The notes under the pieces were generated by a model, which made no database searches, was not told where the DNA came from, and worked only from the letters and a program-made list of their open reading frames with translations. Shown in pieces: positions 28,604 through 36,859 of a DNA stretch of 64,000 nucleotides (its first letter is position 1; every line of letters starts with the position of its first letter). The position numbers and the translations under genes are program-made. Location of the stretch: NCBI GenBank assembly GCA_963723455.1, contig CAVRQM010000001.1, positions 186,001 to 250,000 of the forward strand. Direction: 5' to 3'. This DNA is from CAVRQM01 sp963723455 (GTDB lineage Bacteria; Pseudomonadota; Alphaproteobacteria; Acetobacterales; Acetobacteraceae).

Positions 28604-29707
28604 ATGGCCGGGGCCGAGCTGCCGACCCGCACCGTCGCGGTCGGGGCGCTGCGCGACTTCATCGGCCGCATTTTCGCCGCCGCCGGATGCGATCCGGACG
28701 AGGCGGCGCGGATCGCGCGCTATCTGGTCTCGGCGAACCTTGCCGGCCATGACAGTCACGGCGTGATCCGCACGCCGCGCTATGTGCGCGAGTTGCAGGG
28801 CGGCCTGGTGATGGCCGGGCGCGGCATCGACATCGTGCGCGACAGTCCGACCCACGCCGTCGTCGACGGCGGCTGGGGCTTTGGCCAGACGATCGGCCCG
28901 TTGGCGGTGGATCTCGGCATCGCCAAGGCGCGCGCGGCGGGAATGGCGGTGATCGCGCTGCGCCGCAGCGGGCATATCGGGCGCATCGGCGACTGGGCCG
29001 AGCGCGCGGCCGAGGCCGGGCTGGTCTCGATCCATTTCGTCAACGTCGCCGGCGGCGAACTGGTCGCGCCGTTCGGCGGCGTGGATCGCCGGTTCTCCAC
29101 CAACCCGATCTGCGTCGGCATCCCGCAGGCCGACGGCGCGCCGCCGCTGCTGCTGGACATGGCGACGAGCACGGTGGCCGAAGGCAAGGTTCTGGTAGCC
29201 TCGCGGGGCGGCAAGCCGGTGCCGGAGGACGCCCTCGTGCGGCCAGACGGCAGCTTCACCAGCGATCCGTCGGCGCTGTACGGCCCGCTGGCGCCCGGCG
29301 GCCCGCGCGAGGCAATCAATGGCGAGGGCGCGCTGACCGCGATGGGCGCCCACAAGGGTTCGGGGATCGCCTTCATGTGCGAGATGCTGGCCGGCGTGCT
29401 GACCGGCGGCGATACGTCCGGGCCGATGCCCGACCCCAGCGTGCGGCGGATCAGCAACGGGATGCTGTCGATCTACCTCGACCCGGCGCATTTCGGGGCG
29501 GCCGACTTCGCGGCAAGAACGCGGGAGTACGCCGACTACGTCAAGGCGTCCCGGCCGGTGACGCCCGGCGGCGAGGTGCTGGTGCCCGGCGAGCCGGAGG
29601 CCCGCACCCGCGCGCACCGGCTGGCGCATGGCGTGCCGCTGCAGGTGGAGACGTGGGAGCGGCTGGTCGCGGTGGCGGGCGAGCTGGGCGTGGCCGTTCC
29701 GGGTTGA
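28604..29707 (+). CDS. Ldh2/malate-lactate-ureidoglycolate dehydrogenase family
   Basis: This 367-aa NAD(P)-dependent oxidoreductase of the non-Rossmann MDH/LDH2 fold has the family landmarks GHDSHGVIRTPRYV (His general acid), VDGGWGFGQ, RRSGHIGRIGDWAE and GAHKGSGIAFMCEML. Members reduce or oxidise 2-hydroxy acids such as malate, lactate, ureidoglycolate or 2,3-diketo-gulonate. The substrate is not decided by the sequence. Close spacing to the ABC ATPase gene suggests a sugar acid. Confidence 0.88.
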   Translation: MAGAELPTRTVAVGALRDFIGRIFAAAGCDPDEAARIARYLVSANLAGHDSHGVIRTPRYVRELQGGLVMAGRGIDIVRDSPTHAVVDGGWGFGQTIGPLAVDLGIAKARAAGMAVIALRRSGHIGRIGDWAERAAEAGLVSIHFVNVAGGELVAPFGGVDRRFSTNPICVGIPQADGAPPLLLDMATSTVAEGKVLVASRGGKPVPEDALVRPDGSFTSDPSALYGPLAPGGPREAINGEGALTAMGAHKGSGIAFMCEMLAGVLTGGDTSGPMPDPSVRRISNGMLSIYLDPAHFGAADFAARTREYADYVKASRPVTPGGEVLVPGEPEARTRAHRLAHGVPLQVETWERLVAVAGELGVAVPG

Positions 29708-29714
29708 CCGCCCG

Positions 29715-29731
29715 GTCTAGTCTGTCTAGTC
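29715..29731. promoter_or_regulatory. Tandem GTCTAGTC repeat ahead of the toxin-antitoxin genes
   Basis: Two copies of GTCTAGTC (29715-29722 and 29724-29731) are separated by one base, a few bases before the antitoxin reading frame. Direct repeats at this place are typical operators for antitoxin autorepression. This is inference, since no -10/-35 pair is clear. Confidence 0.4.
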
Positions 29732-29738
29732 ATCAAAC

Positions 29739-30002
29739 ATAGGCGAATGGCAGCTGCAGGACGCGAAGGCGCGGTTGAGCGAGTTAGTGAGGCGCGCTGT
29801 CGAGGAGGGTCCGCAAACCGTGACGGTGCGCGGCGAGCGGACTGCGGTGTTGGTCTCGGCCGCGGAATACGACCGCTTGGTCCGGCCTGCAAAGACCCTG
29901 CTTGAAGTGCTGGATCCCGGGCCGGACGTACCGGACGAGTTCTGGCGGATGGTCGAGGAGGCTCGCGATAAGACGCCTTACCATACCGAGATCCAGTGGT
30001 GA
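29739..30002 (+). CDS. Phd/YefM-type antitoxin
   Basis: The reading frame encodes GEWQLQDAKARLSELVRRA, then VTVRGERTAVLVSAAEYDRL, the Phd/YefM DNA-binding fold, and a C-terminal toxin-binding tail ending in HTEIQW. Full domain coverage needs a start at the ATA at 29739, because a TAG lies four codons upstream and no ATG is in frame. A TTG at 29775 would remove the first strand. Either an unusual start is used or the ATG was changed to ATA. The stop overlaps the toxin GTG (GTGA). Confidence 0.75.
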   Translation: MGEWQLQDAKARLSELVRRAVEEGPQTVTVRGERTAVLVSAAEYDRLVRPAKTLLEVLDPGPDVPDEFWRMVEEARDKTPYHTEIQW

Positions 30003-30406
30003 GGTTTCTGGCGGATACCTGTCTGGTATCCGACGTGCAGCGCACCCTTCCGGGTCCGACCGCATGGATGGCAGCAACGCCGTTGACGGATGTGTTCCTC
30101 AGCGTCATGACCATCGGAGAACTCCGCAACGGCATCGTCCGGCTTTCTCGTAGGGATGCCGGTGCCGCAGCGCGGCTTGACAGGTGGCTCGGTTCCCTGC
30201 GCGCCGCGTTCGGCGCTCGCGTCCTGGTCGTCTCCGAGGATGTGGCCCTGCGATGGGCCGAATTGGCCACGTAGCGCTCCCGCCCGGTGGCGGACACCCT
30301 GATTGCCGCCACCGCCCTGGTGCACGGCCTCGCCGTCGTCACCCGCAACGTTGCCGATTTCGCCGATACCGGCGTTGCCATCGTCAATCCGTGGGAGACG
30401 ATGTGA
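29999..30406 (+). pseudogene. PIN-domain (VapC/FitB-type) toxin with internal stop
   Basis: This PIN-domain ribonuclease begins RFLADTCLVSDVQR (first acidic residue) and SVMTIGELRNGI (second). After about 90 codons a TAG at 30272-30274 interrupts the frame. The same frame then continues with PVADTLIAATALVHGLAVVT and NVADFADTGVAIVNPWE, which carry the remaining acidic active-site residues. Homologues I know of have several extra residues at the break, so a small deletion plus a stop, or a base error, is likely. As written the toxin lacks part of its active site and should be inactive. Confidence 0.8.
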
Positions 30407-31206
30407 TGGCCGACGCCACGTTTACCGCCTCCGAACGCGCCGACCTGGCGCGCGCCAGGCGGCTGCTGGACCAGAGCAATCTGGTGATCCGCCTGACCAG
30501 CGTGTTCGGACGCACCGTCGAACGCCTGACATTGCCGGGCGCGCGGTTCCTTCCCGAGGGTGCGAAGGACGCGATCCGCAGCGCCCTGGAGCAGGCGTTG
30601 AGCCTGTCCTTCGACATGGCCGCGCGCAGCGTCGATCGCCGCACCGGCTTGGCGTGGCTGGACCGCACGCTCGCCTCGCGCTGGGTGAACATGGCCACCG
30701 CGATGGCCTCCGGCGCCGGCGGAGGGCTGGCCGGTCTGCCCGGCGTGCTCGCCGAATTGCCGTTCTCGACCACGGTGCTGATGCGCGCCATCGCGCAGAC
30801 CGCAGGCGAGGAAGGCGAGGACCTGGCGAGCGAGGAGGCCAAGCTGGAATGTCTCCAGGTGTTCGCGCTTGGCAGCCCGTCCTCGTCGGCCGACAACGAG
30901 GCGGATCTCGGCTATTACGCCGTCCGCCTTGGGTTCGCGCAGGCATTGGGCGGCATGGCGGGTCGCGCGCTGAATCAGGTGCTGCCCGGCGCGGTCGGCG
31001 TGGCGGCAGCGCGGTTCGGGGTGCCGGTGGCGTGGAAGGTGGCGGCCGAGGCGCTGCCGGTCATGGGCGCGGCCAGCGGCGCAGTGCTGAACGGCGTGTT
31101 CGTGGACCACTTCCAGGGCAAGGCGCGCGGCCATTTCATCGTCCGCCGGCTGGAACGGCAGCACGGCGAGGCAGCCGTGCAACGGGCCTACGAGTTGGTC
31201 ACCTGA
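30406..31206 (+). CDS. EcsC-family protein
   Basis: This 266-aa protein has the EcsC domain: a helical repeat with a central hydrophobic Gly-rich stretch (ASGAGGGLAGLPGVLAELPF) and VFALGSPSSSADNEADLGYY. The family is named from Bacillus EcsC but has no firm biochemical role. Its ATG overlaps the toxin stop by one base (TGATG), so its translation is probably coupled to the toxin frame. Read-through or repair of the toxin could therefore affect it. Confidence 0.85.
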   Translation: MADATFTASERADLARARRLLDQSNLVIRLTSVFGRTVERLTLPGARFLPEGAKDAIRSALEQALSLSFDMAARSVDRRTGLAWLDRTLASRWVNMATAMASGAGGGLAGLPGVLAELPFSTTVLMRAIAQTAGEEGEDLASEEAKLECLQVFALGSPSSSADNEADLGYYAVRLGFAQALGGMAGRALNQVLPGAVGVAAARFGVPVAWKVAAEALPVMGAASGAVLNGVFVDHFQGKARGHFIVRRLERQHGEAAVQRAYELVT

Positions 31207-31219
31207 CCGCCCGGCTGCC

Positions 31220-31567
31220 TCAGTGTCGCAGCGCCTGCGCCAGTTGGTCGCGGCTCATCTTCGACCGGCCGGGGATCCCGCGCTGCTTTGCCTGCGCATA
31301 CAGCGCTGCCTTCGACCCGCCCGGCCCGGGTCCCTCTGACTCGTCGCGGTAGGTCTCGCCGCGCCGCTCCTTTGACTTGGTGTGCGACAGGTTGCGCTGG
31401 TTGGTCGTCTTGTCCTCGAACTTCGACGCGCCGGCCTCATGCAGCGCGATGGCGATGGCCTGCTTGGGGTTCTTCACCTTGCGACCGCCGGCTGATTTCA
31501 GCTCGCCATGCTTCGCCTCGTGCATCACCCGGCCGATGGTATCCTTCTGCGCCTTGCTCTGCGGCAT
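31220..31567 (-). CDS. DUF6496-type small basic protein
   Basis: This 115-aa protein begins MPQSKAQKDTIGRVMHEAKH and has the conserved GRKVKNPKQAIAIALHEAG helix, typical of DUF6496. The C-terminal 30 residues (ALYAQAKQRGIPGRSKMSRD) resemble a Rho-N/SAP-like helix-extended-helix that often binds nucleic acid. A GGAGGGG stretch precedes the start. A role in DNA binding or stress is possible but not shown. Confidence 0.75.
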   Translation of the reverse strand: MPQSKAQKDTIGRVMHEAKHGELKSAGGRKVKNPKQAIAIALHEAGASKFEDKTTNQRNLSHTKSKERRGETYRDESEGPGPGGSKAALYAQAKQRGIPGRSKMSRDQLAQALRH

Positions 31568-31649
31568 CGCACATGCCCCTCCCTCAGGATTCCGCCCGCA
31601 GCATGCAATGCGCCAGCAGGCGATACGTTGCGGTTCGCCCAGGTCATGC

Positions 31650-33329
31650 TCAGGCGGCGCGCACCCCGGCGACGAAGCCGCCGACTTCGCCGGACAGCTG
31701 CTCGGCTTGGCGCGACAGCACCGAGGCGACCGACAGAACTTGGGCAGCCGCACCGCCGGTGGCGCTCGCCGCCCCGTTCAGCTCGCCCAGGGTGCGGCTG
31801 ACCTGCTCCGTGCTGGCGGCGGTGCGATGAACGTTGCGGGCGATCTCGGCGGTCGCCGCGCCCTGCTGCTCGACCGCCGCGGCGATGGTCGTGGCAATGG
31901 CGCTCACCTGCTCGATCGTCTTGCTGATGCCCTGAATTGCCGCCACGGCATCGCGCGTCGCCGCCTGGATCTGGCTCACCTGGCCGCCGATCTCCTCGGT
32001 TGCGCGCCCGGTCTGCTGGGCCAGGTTCTTCACCTCCGACGCCACCACGGCGAAGCCCTTGCCGGCATCACCGGCCCGCGCCGCCTCGATCGTCGCGTTC
32101 AGCGCCAGCAAGTTGGTCTGGCCGGCGATGGTGGTGATCAGCCCGACCACGTCGCCGATCCGCGATGCCCCATCCTCCAGCGTATGCACGATCCGGTCGG
32201 TGCGCCGCACGTCCTCCACGGCGTCGCGGGTGATGCGGGCCGATTGCGTCACCTGCCGGCTGATCTCGCCGATGCTGGCGGTCAGCTGCTCGGCCGCGGC
32301 TGCCACCGTCTGCACCCCCGCGCTCGCCTCGGACACTGCCGAGGCCGCGTCGCCGGCCTGCGCATCGGTGCGCTGCGCGGTCGCCGAGAGCGACTGGGCG
32401 GTGCGCTCAAGCTCATGCGAGGACGCTCCGAGCCCGGTCGCGAGCGAGGCGACCCCATCCTGGAACGTGGCCACCAGCCGCTCGATCTGCTCGGCGCGGC
32501 GCTGCCTGGCGCCGCGTTCGGCCGTCTGCTCGGCATCCAGGCGATCGGCGCGGAGACGGCTGTCGCGGAACACCTGCACCGACGCGGCCATCGCGCCCAG
32601 CGCGTCGGCCCGGCCGGCGCCCGGCACCGCCTCCAGCGCCTCGCCTTTGGCAAGCCGCGTCATCGCGTCGGCAAGCCGGCGCAGCAGGCCGAGGATGGTG
32701 CGGGTCAGCATGATCGCGGCCCCGAACAGCAGCGCCAGCCCCGCCGCCATCGTGGCCACCATGACGCGCCAGGCGCTCGCCCGCGCGCCGGCGCCGGCGA
32801 CATCCGCCGCCGCCACGGCGGTCTGCAGATGGTCGCGGGTGCCGTCCATCGCCGTCTGCAGGTCGCCGAACTGGCTGTCAAACCCGTCATACAGCCTGGC
32901 GCCGGCGGCGGGATTGGCGAAGCTCACCGTCACCGCGCGGCCCGCCTGCTCGACGAAACGCGGCAGCAGCGAGGTGACTAGCCGGTATCCGCCAGCGATC
33001 TCATCGGGCAGCGCGGCGCGGGCATTGGCCCCCAGATCGGCGGTCATGACCGTGATCGCCGATTTCGCGTCGTCGCGGATGTCGTCCGGCTTCTCGTGGC
33101 TGGTGCCCGCCGCCGACGCGACGGCGCGCAGGACCGCGGTGCGCAGCCCGTCCATCTTTGCGTCGGCCTCGCGATGCAGGCGCAGCGCCTCCTGCAATAC
33201 GGCCGCACGGGCCAGCGCGCCGGACATCGTCTGCACCGCGCGCAGCCCGGCAAGGCCGATGCAGGCGGCAACCAGCGCGCCGATCAGGGCGAATCCCAGC
33301 AGCCAGGTGCGGATGGTCAGGCGTTGCAT
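31650..33329 (-). CDS. Methyl-accepting chemotaxis protein
   Basis: This 559-aa chemoreceptor has an N-terminal membrane helix (TWLLGFALIGALVAACIGLAG), a periplasmic four-helix-type sensor (about residues 35-190), a second helix (VMVATMAAGLALLFGAAIML) and a HAMP domain. A cytoplasmic signalling coiled coil follows, with its tip at TIAGQTNLLALNATIEAARA, the CheA/CheW contact. No other che genes are in the window. The start at MQRLTIRTW is chosen because the extra upstream residues are not signal-like. The ligand is unknown. Confidence 0.92.
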   Translation of the reverse strand: MQRLTIRTWLLGFALIGALVAACIGLAGLRAVQTMSGALARAAVLQEALRLHREADAKMDGLRTAVLRAVASAAGTSHEKPDDIRDDAKSAITVMTADLGANARAALPDEIAGGYRLVTSLLPRFVEQAGRAVTVSFANPAAGARLYDGFDSQFGDLQTAMDGTRDHLQTAVAAADVAGAGARASAWRVMVATMAAGLALLFGAAIMLTRTILGLLRRLADAMTRLAKGEALEAVPGAGRADALGAMAASVQVFRDSRLRADRLDAEQTAERGARQRRAEQIERLVATFQDGVASLATGLGASSHELERTAQSLSATAQRTDAQAGDAASAVSEASAGVQTVAAAAEQLTASIGEISRQVTQSARITRDAVEDVRRTDRIVHTLEDGASRIGDVVGLITTIAGQTNLLALNATIEAARAGDAGKGFAVVASEVKNLAQQTGRATEEIGGQVSQIQAATRDAVAAIQGISKTIEQVSAIATTIAAAVEQQGAATAEIARNVHRTAASTEQVSRTLGELNGAASATGGAAAQVLSVASVLSRQAEQLSGEVGGFVAGVRAA

Positions 33330-33422
33330 CGTGGGTGATCCTCGCGAAGATGTTGCGCGCGCCATCGGGCGACACGGCATCATGCCGGCAATGACTGAAC
33401 GTGGAATGAAGCGGCGGCCGCG

Positions 33423-34295
33423 TCAGGCCGGATCGAGATCCACCGCCACCGTCAGCCGATGACGGCCGCCGCCGAGGATGACGCCACGCACCGGGCTGAC
33501 ATCGCCATAGTCGCGACCCCAGCCGAGCACCACATGCTGCTCGCCGACCACCAGGTCGTTGGTCGGGTCCAGGTCGAGCCAGCCGTGTTCGGGGCCGAGC
33601 CAGCAGCCGACCCAGGCATGCGACGCATCCGCACCGCGCAGGCGCGGCCGCCCCGGCGGCGGCCGGGTGCGCAGATAGCCGGAGACGTAGCGCGCCGGCA
33701 GGCCCAGCGCGCGCAGCCCGGCGATCATCAGATGGGCGAAATCCTGGCAGACCCCGGCCCGCTGCGCCATTACCCGGGAGACCGGGGTCGCAATCGTGGT
33801 CACCCCGGCGCGGAAGGCGAAATCGCGATTGATGCGGCCGCTCAGATCCAGCAGCGCGGCCACGATCGAGCGGCCGGGCGGGAAGCTTTCGGCGCACCAC
33901 GCGGCGGTCGCGGCGTCGGCCGCCGCCATCGCGCTGTCAAAGGCGAACTCGGCCGCGTGCCAGGCCGCCTTTCCGCCCGCCCGGGCCGACTCGGCCACCG
34001 CCTCCCATGGCGGCGAGCCCAGCGCCGGCAGGTCCGGCGCAGCCGACACCTCGACCAGCGCCTGCAGCACGATCTCGAACCGCGCGTGCGGGCGTTCCAC
34101 AAACAGCCGCACGACTGGATTGCCGAAATGGTCCAGCCCTTCGCTGCGGCGCTGCGGCGCAGGCTCGACTGCGAGGCTGGCCTGGAGCACATGCTGACGC
34201 GCGAGCGGGCGCGGTCGCAGGTGCACCAGATGCGCCGCCAGATCCACTGGCTCGGCATAGTCATAGCGCGTGGCGTGCCGGACCCGGTATCTCAC
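33423..34295 (-). CDS. Transglutaminase-like cysteine protein
   Basis: This 290-aa protein has an N-terminal bacterial transglutaminase-like beta domain (MRYRVRHATRYDYAEPVDLA) and the papain-type core with Cys183 (GVCQDFAH), His226 (ASHAWVG) and Asp243 (DLDPTND). It starts with GTG, overlapping the ATP-grasp/alpha-E stop (GTGA). In alphaproteobacteria this gene is regularly the last member of an ATP-grasp/alpha-E cluster. It may act as a peptidase or amide-transferring enzyme on the product of the ATP-grasp protein (inference). Confidence 0.92.
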   Translation of the reverse strand: MRYRVRHATRYDYAEPVDLAAHLVHLRPRPLARQHVLQASLAVEPAPQRRSEGLDHFGNPVVRLFVERPHARFEIVLQALVEVSAAPDLPALGSPPWEAVAESARAGGKAAWHAAEFAFDSAMAAADAATAAWCAESFPPGRSIVAALLDLSGRINRDFAFRAGVTTIATPVSRVMAQRAGVCQDFAHLMIAGLRALGLPARYVSGYLRTRPPPGRPRLRGADASHAWVGCWLGPEHGWLDLDPTNDLVVGEQHVVLGWGRDYGDVSPVRGVILGGGRHRLTVAVDLDPA

Positions 34296-36821
34296 GCAGG
34301 CAGGCCGCCCGGCGCGGGCGCTTCGGACCAGCCGAGCGTCTGCACCGCTGGCAGCAGCGCGAAATAGCGTCGGCTGATCCGGTCTGACAGGGCGGCGACC
34401 CGCCCGGCGATCGCGCGCAGGTCGGCGACGGCGGCAGCGGCCGCAACCGACTGGTCGGGCGCGGCCAGGACCGACGCGACCAGCGCCTCGGCTTCCGCCA
34501 GCAGGCCAGCCGCATGCCCGGCAAGCCTTGGCCGCGCCTCGGGGCGACCGGCCGCGCCGTCCGGGTCCAGCTCGTCCAGCAGCCCGTGCATCGCGGCGAG
34601 CTGGAACGCCAGCCCGCGCGGGTTGCCCGGATCGGCCAGCACCAGATCCAATACCGGCGCCGGCTGGATCACCGCAAGATAGCGGCTGCGATAGGTAATC
34701 AGGCTATCGCACAGCTCCAGCGCCAGGGTCAGCCCCGCCTCGATGCGCGCCGGCTGCTGGTCCAGGGCCACCGCCAGCTCGCCTGCCACCGCCATGGCCC
34801 GCTCCAGCCGCCGGCCCAGATCGAGGAACAGGAAACCGCCGCCGCGCACCATGTTCTCGGCCGCCAGCCCGGCCACCAGCGTCGAGAATGTCTGGATGCC
34901 GGACATCGCCTCGGCCAGAGCGTCCAGGCTGTGCCCCGCCGCCGCCGCGTCCGCCCGGGCGCGCGCCAGGCTGTGCGAGAACGTCGCGTACATGTCGCCG
35001 GTCAGCCGGTCGCGCACGCCCTCGATCAGCCGCGCCACCTCGGCGAACATCGAGGCGAGCGAGATCCGCGCGGCGCCCCCATCCGGCGCGGCGATCCGCA
35101 GCAAGCCATCCGGCAGCACCGCCGCAGTGGCCTGCTCGGGCGTCAGCAGCCCGGCTTCGATCAGGCACAGGCCCAACGTCCGCAGCTCCGCGGATTGGCG
35201 CGGCAGCAGGGTGGCGGCACGGATCAGCCGCGACAGGGTTGCGCGCACCAGCCGGGCGGCGCGCTCCAAGCGCTCGACGCTGCGGCCAAGCCAGAACAGG
35301 TTGTCGGCGACCCGGCTCGGCAGGTCGCCGCTGCTGCGCCGAAGGACCAGCGTCGGCGCCGGGATCGGCAGCGGGCCGACCATGTCGCCGCGCCCCTCGC
35401 TGAGCACCCATACATCCTTGGCGATCCCGCCATGCGGCAGCGCGCCGCCCAGCCCGGCTTGCGGATCGTGCAGCCGCGCCAGTCCGCCGGGCAGCGCCTG
35501 CCACGCCGCCTCGCCGCCGCCGACCAGGAACAGGCGCAGCACGAACGGGCGCGGCTGCAAGCCGTCCGGTTCCAGGAACGGCGCAACCGAGAGCGGCACG
35601 GCGCTGACCGCCGCCCACTCCCACGGCCGCTCGGCGATGCGCCCGGACAATCTGCGCCGCGCCGCCTCGGACAGGCCGGCGGTCGCGACCGCCGCCACCG
35701 CGCCATCCAGCGCCGGGCGAAGCAGCCAGCCGCACGGATCGGCCGCCACCACCGCGCGGGCGGCGGGGTCGCCGAGCCACAGCGTGCTGACGTTCGGCAG
35801 TCGTAACGGCTCGCCCAGCAGCCGGGCGCACAGCGATGGCAGGAACGTCGCAAGCGCCGGCGCTTCCGCAACCGCGCTGCCCGGCGCATTGCTGATGCGC
35901 ACCCGCCCCGAACGCGCCGCCTCCAGCAGCCCGGGCACCCCGGCGCGGGTCGGCCCATCCAGCTCCAGCGGGTCGATGGCGCCGCCGTCGGTGCGGCGCA
36001 GCAGCACGTCGATCGGCTGCAGCCCGGACAGCGTCTTGAGGAACAGGCCGCCGTCGCGAACCGCCAGGTCGCCGCTCTCGACCAGCACCGCGGACAGCTC
36101 GCGCGCCAGCAGCAGATGCTCGAACCAGCCCGGATGCGCGCTGCCCGATGTCAGCAGCGCCACGGTCGCAGCAGCCGGGGTGGACGCCGAGTTCCGGCGC
36201 CAAGCGCTGCAGCAGATCCTGCCAGTGATCCATGAACGGCCGCAGCGGCCGGACCTGCGCGGGACGGAAAATCTCAGGCAAGACGCCGGCCAGCAGGCGG
36301 CGGTTCTCCAGCGCCACGGCGATGCCGGCGGGCGCGCCGGTGCGATCGGCCAGCACGCGCCAGCGGCCGTCCGGGCCGCGCAGCAGGTCGGCGGCATAGG
36401 CGCCCAAATGCGCGCCCGCAGCCGACGGATGGCGGCATGGACGCAGGAAGCCGGGATTGGCGAACGCCAGGGCGGGCGGCAGCAGACCTTCGGCCAGCAT
36501 GTCCTGCGGCCCGTACAGATCGTCGAGCAGCGCCTCGAACAGGCGCCCCCGCTGCGCCAGCCCGGCCTCCAGTTCGGCGAACTCACGCTCGGAAATCGGC
36601 AACGGCACCGGATCGCAGCGCCAGGCTGGCAGCGTGGCCGCGCCGGGCAGGCTGGCGGCCAGCCCCGATTGGGCGTCCTCCGCGGCAAGCCGCCGGCCGC
36701 GCTCGGCCAGCCCGCCCTCGGCAAGCCCCTGGAAAGAGCCAAGCAGGCCGCGCCAGTGAGAGCGCAGGCCGCCGCGGCCATCCACCATCTCGTCGTGCGC
36801 AGCCCGGCTCGGATCGTCCAC
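34292..36821 (-). pseudogene. Circularly permuted ATP-grasp fused to alpha-E domain, one frame break
   Basis: The N-terminal half is the circularly permuted ATP-grasp domain (DUF404/DUF407; SEREFAELEAGLAQRGRLFE, then DDLYGPQDMLAEGLLPP and HWQDLLQRLAPELGV). The C-terminal half is the all-helical alpha-E domain (DUF403; SRVADNLFWLGRSVERLER, then YRSRYLAVIQPAPVLDLVL). In many genomes these are separate genes; here they are one protein of about 843 aa. The frame shifts once near 36170 in a CCCCGGCTGCTGC stretch, and both sides are fully conserved. ATP-grasp enzymes join an acid to an amine with ATP, so peptide or amide synthesis is predicted. The chosen GTG is 39 bases after the DUF2126 stop; an ATG at 36788 is the alternative. 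Confidence 0.88.
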
Positions 36822-36859
36822 GCTGTGCACACCACGCCGCCTGTGTGCGGCGCAGTCTG

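Noticed and set aside
30184..30405. A longer start for the EcsC protein inside the toxin frame
   Set aside because: The extra residues are Arg/Pro-rich and out of register with the PIN domain that this DNA encodes.
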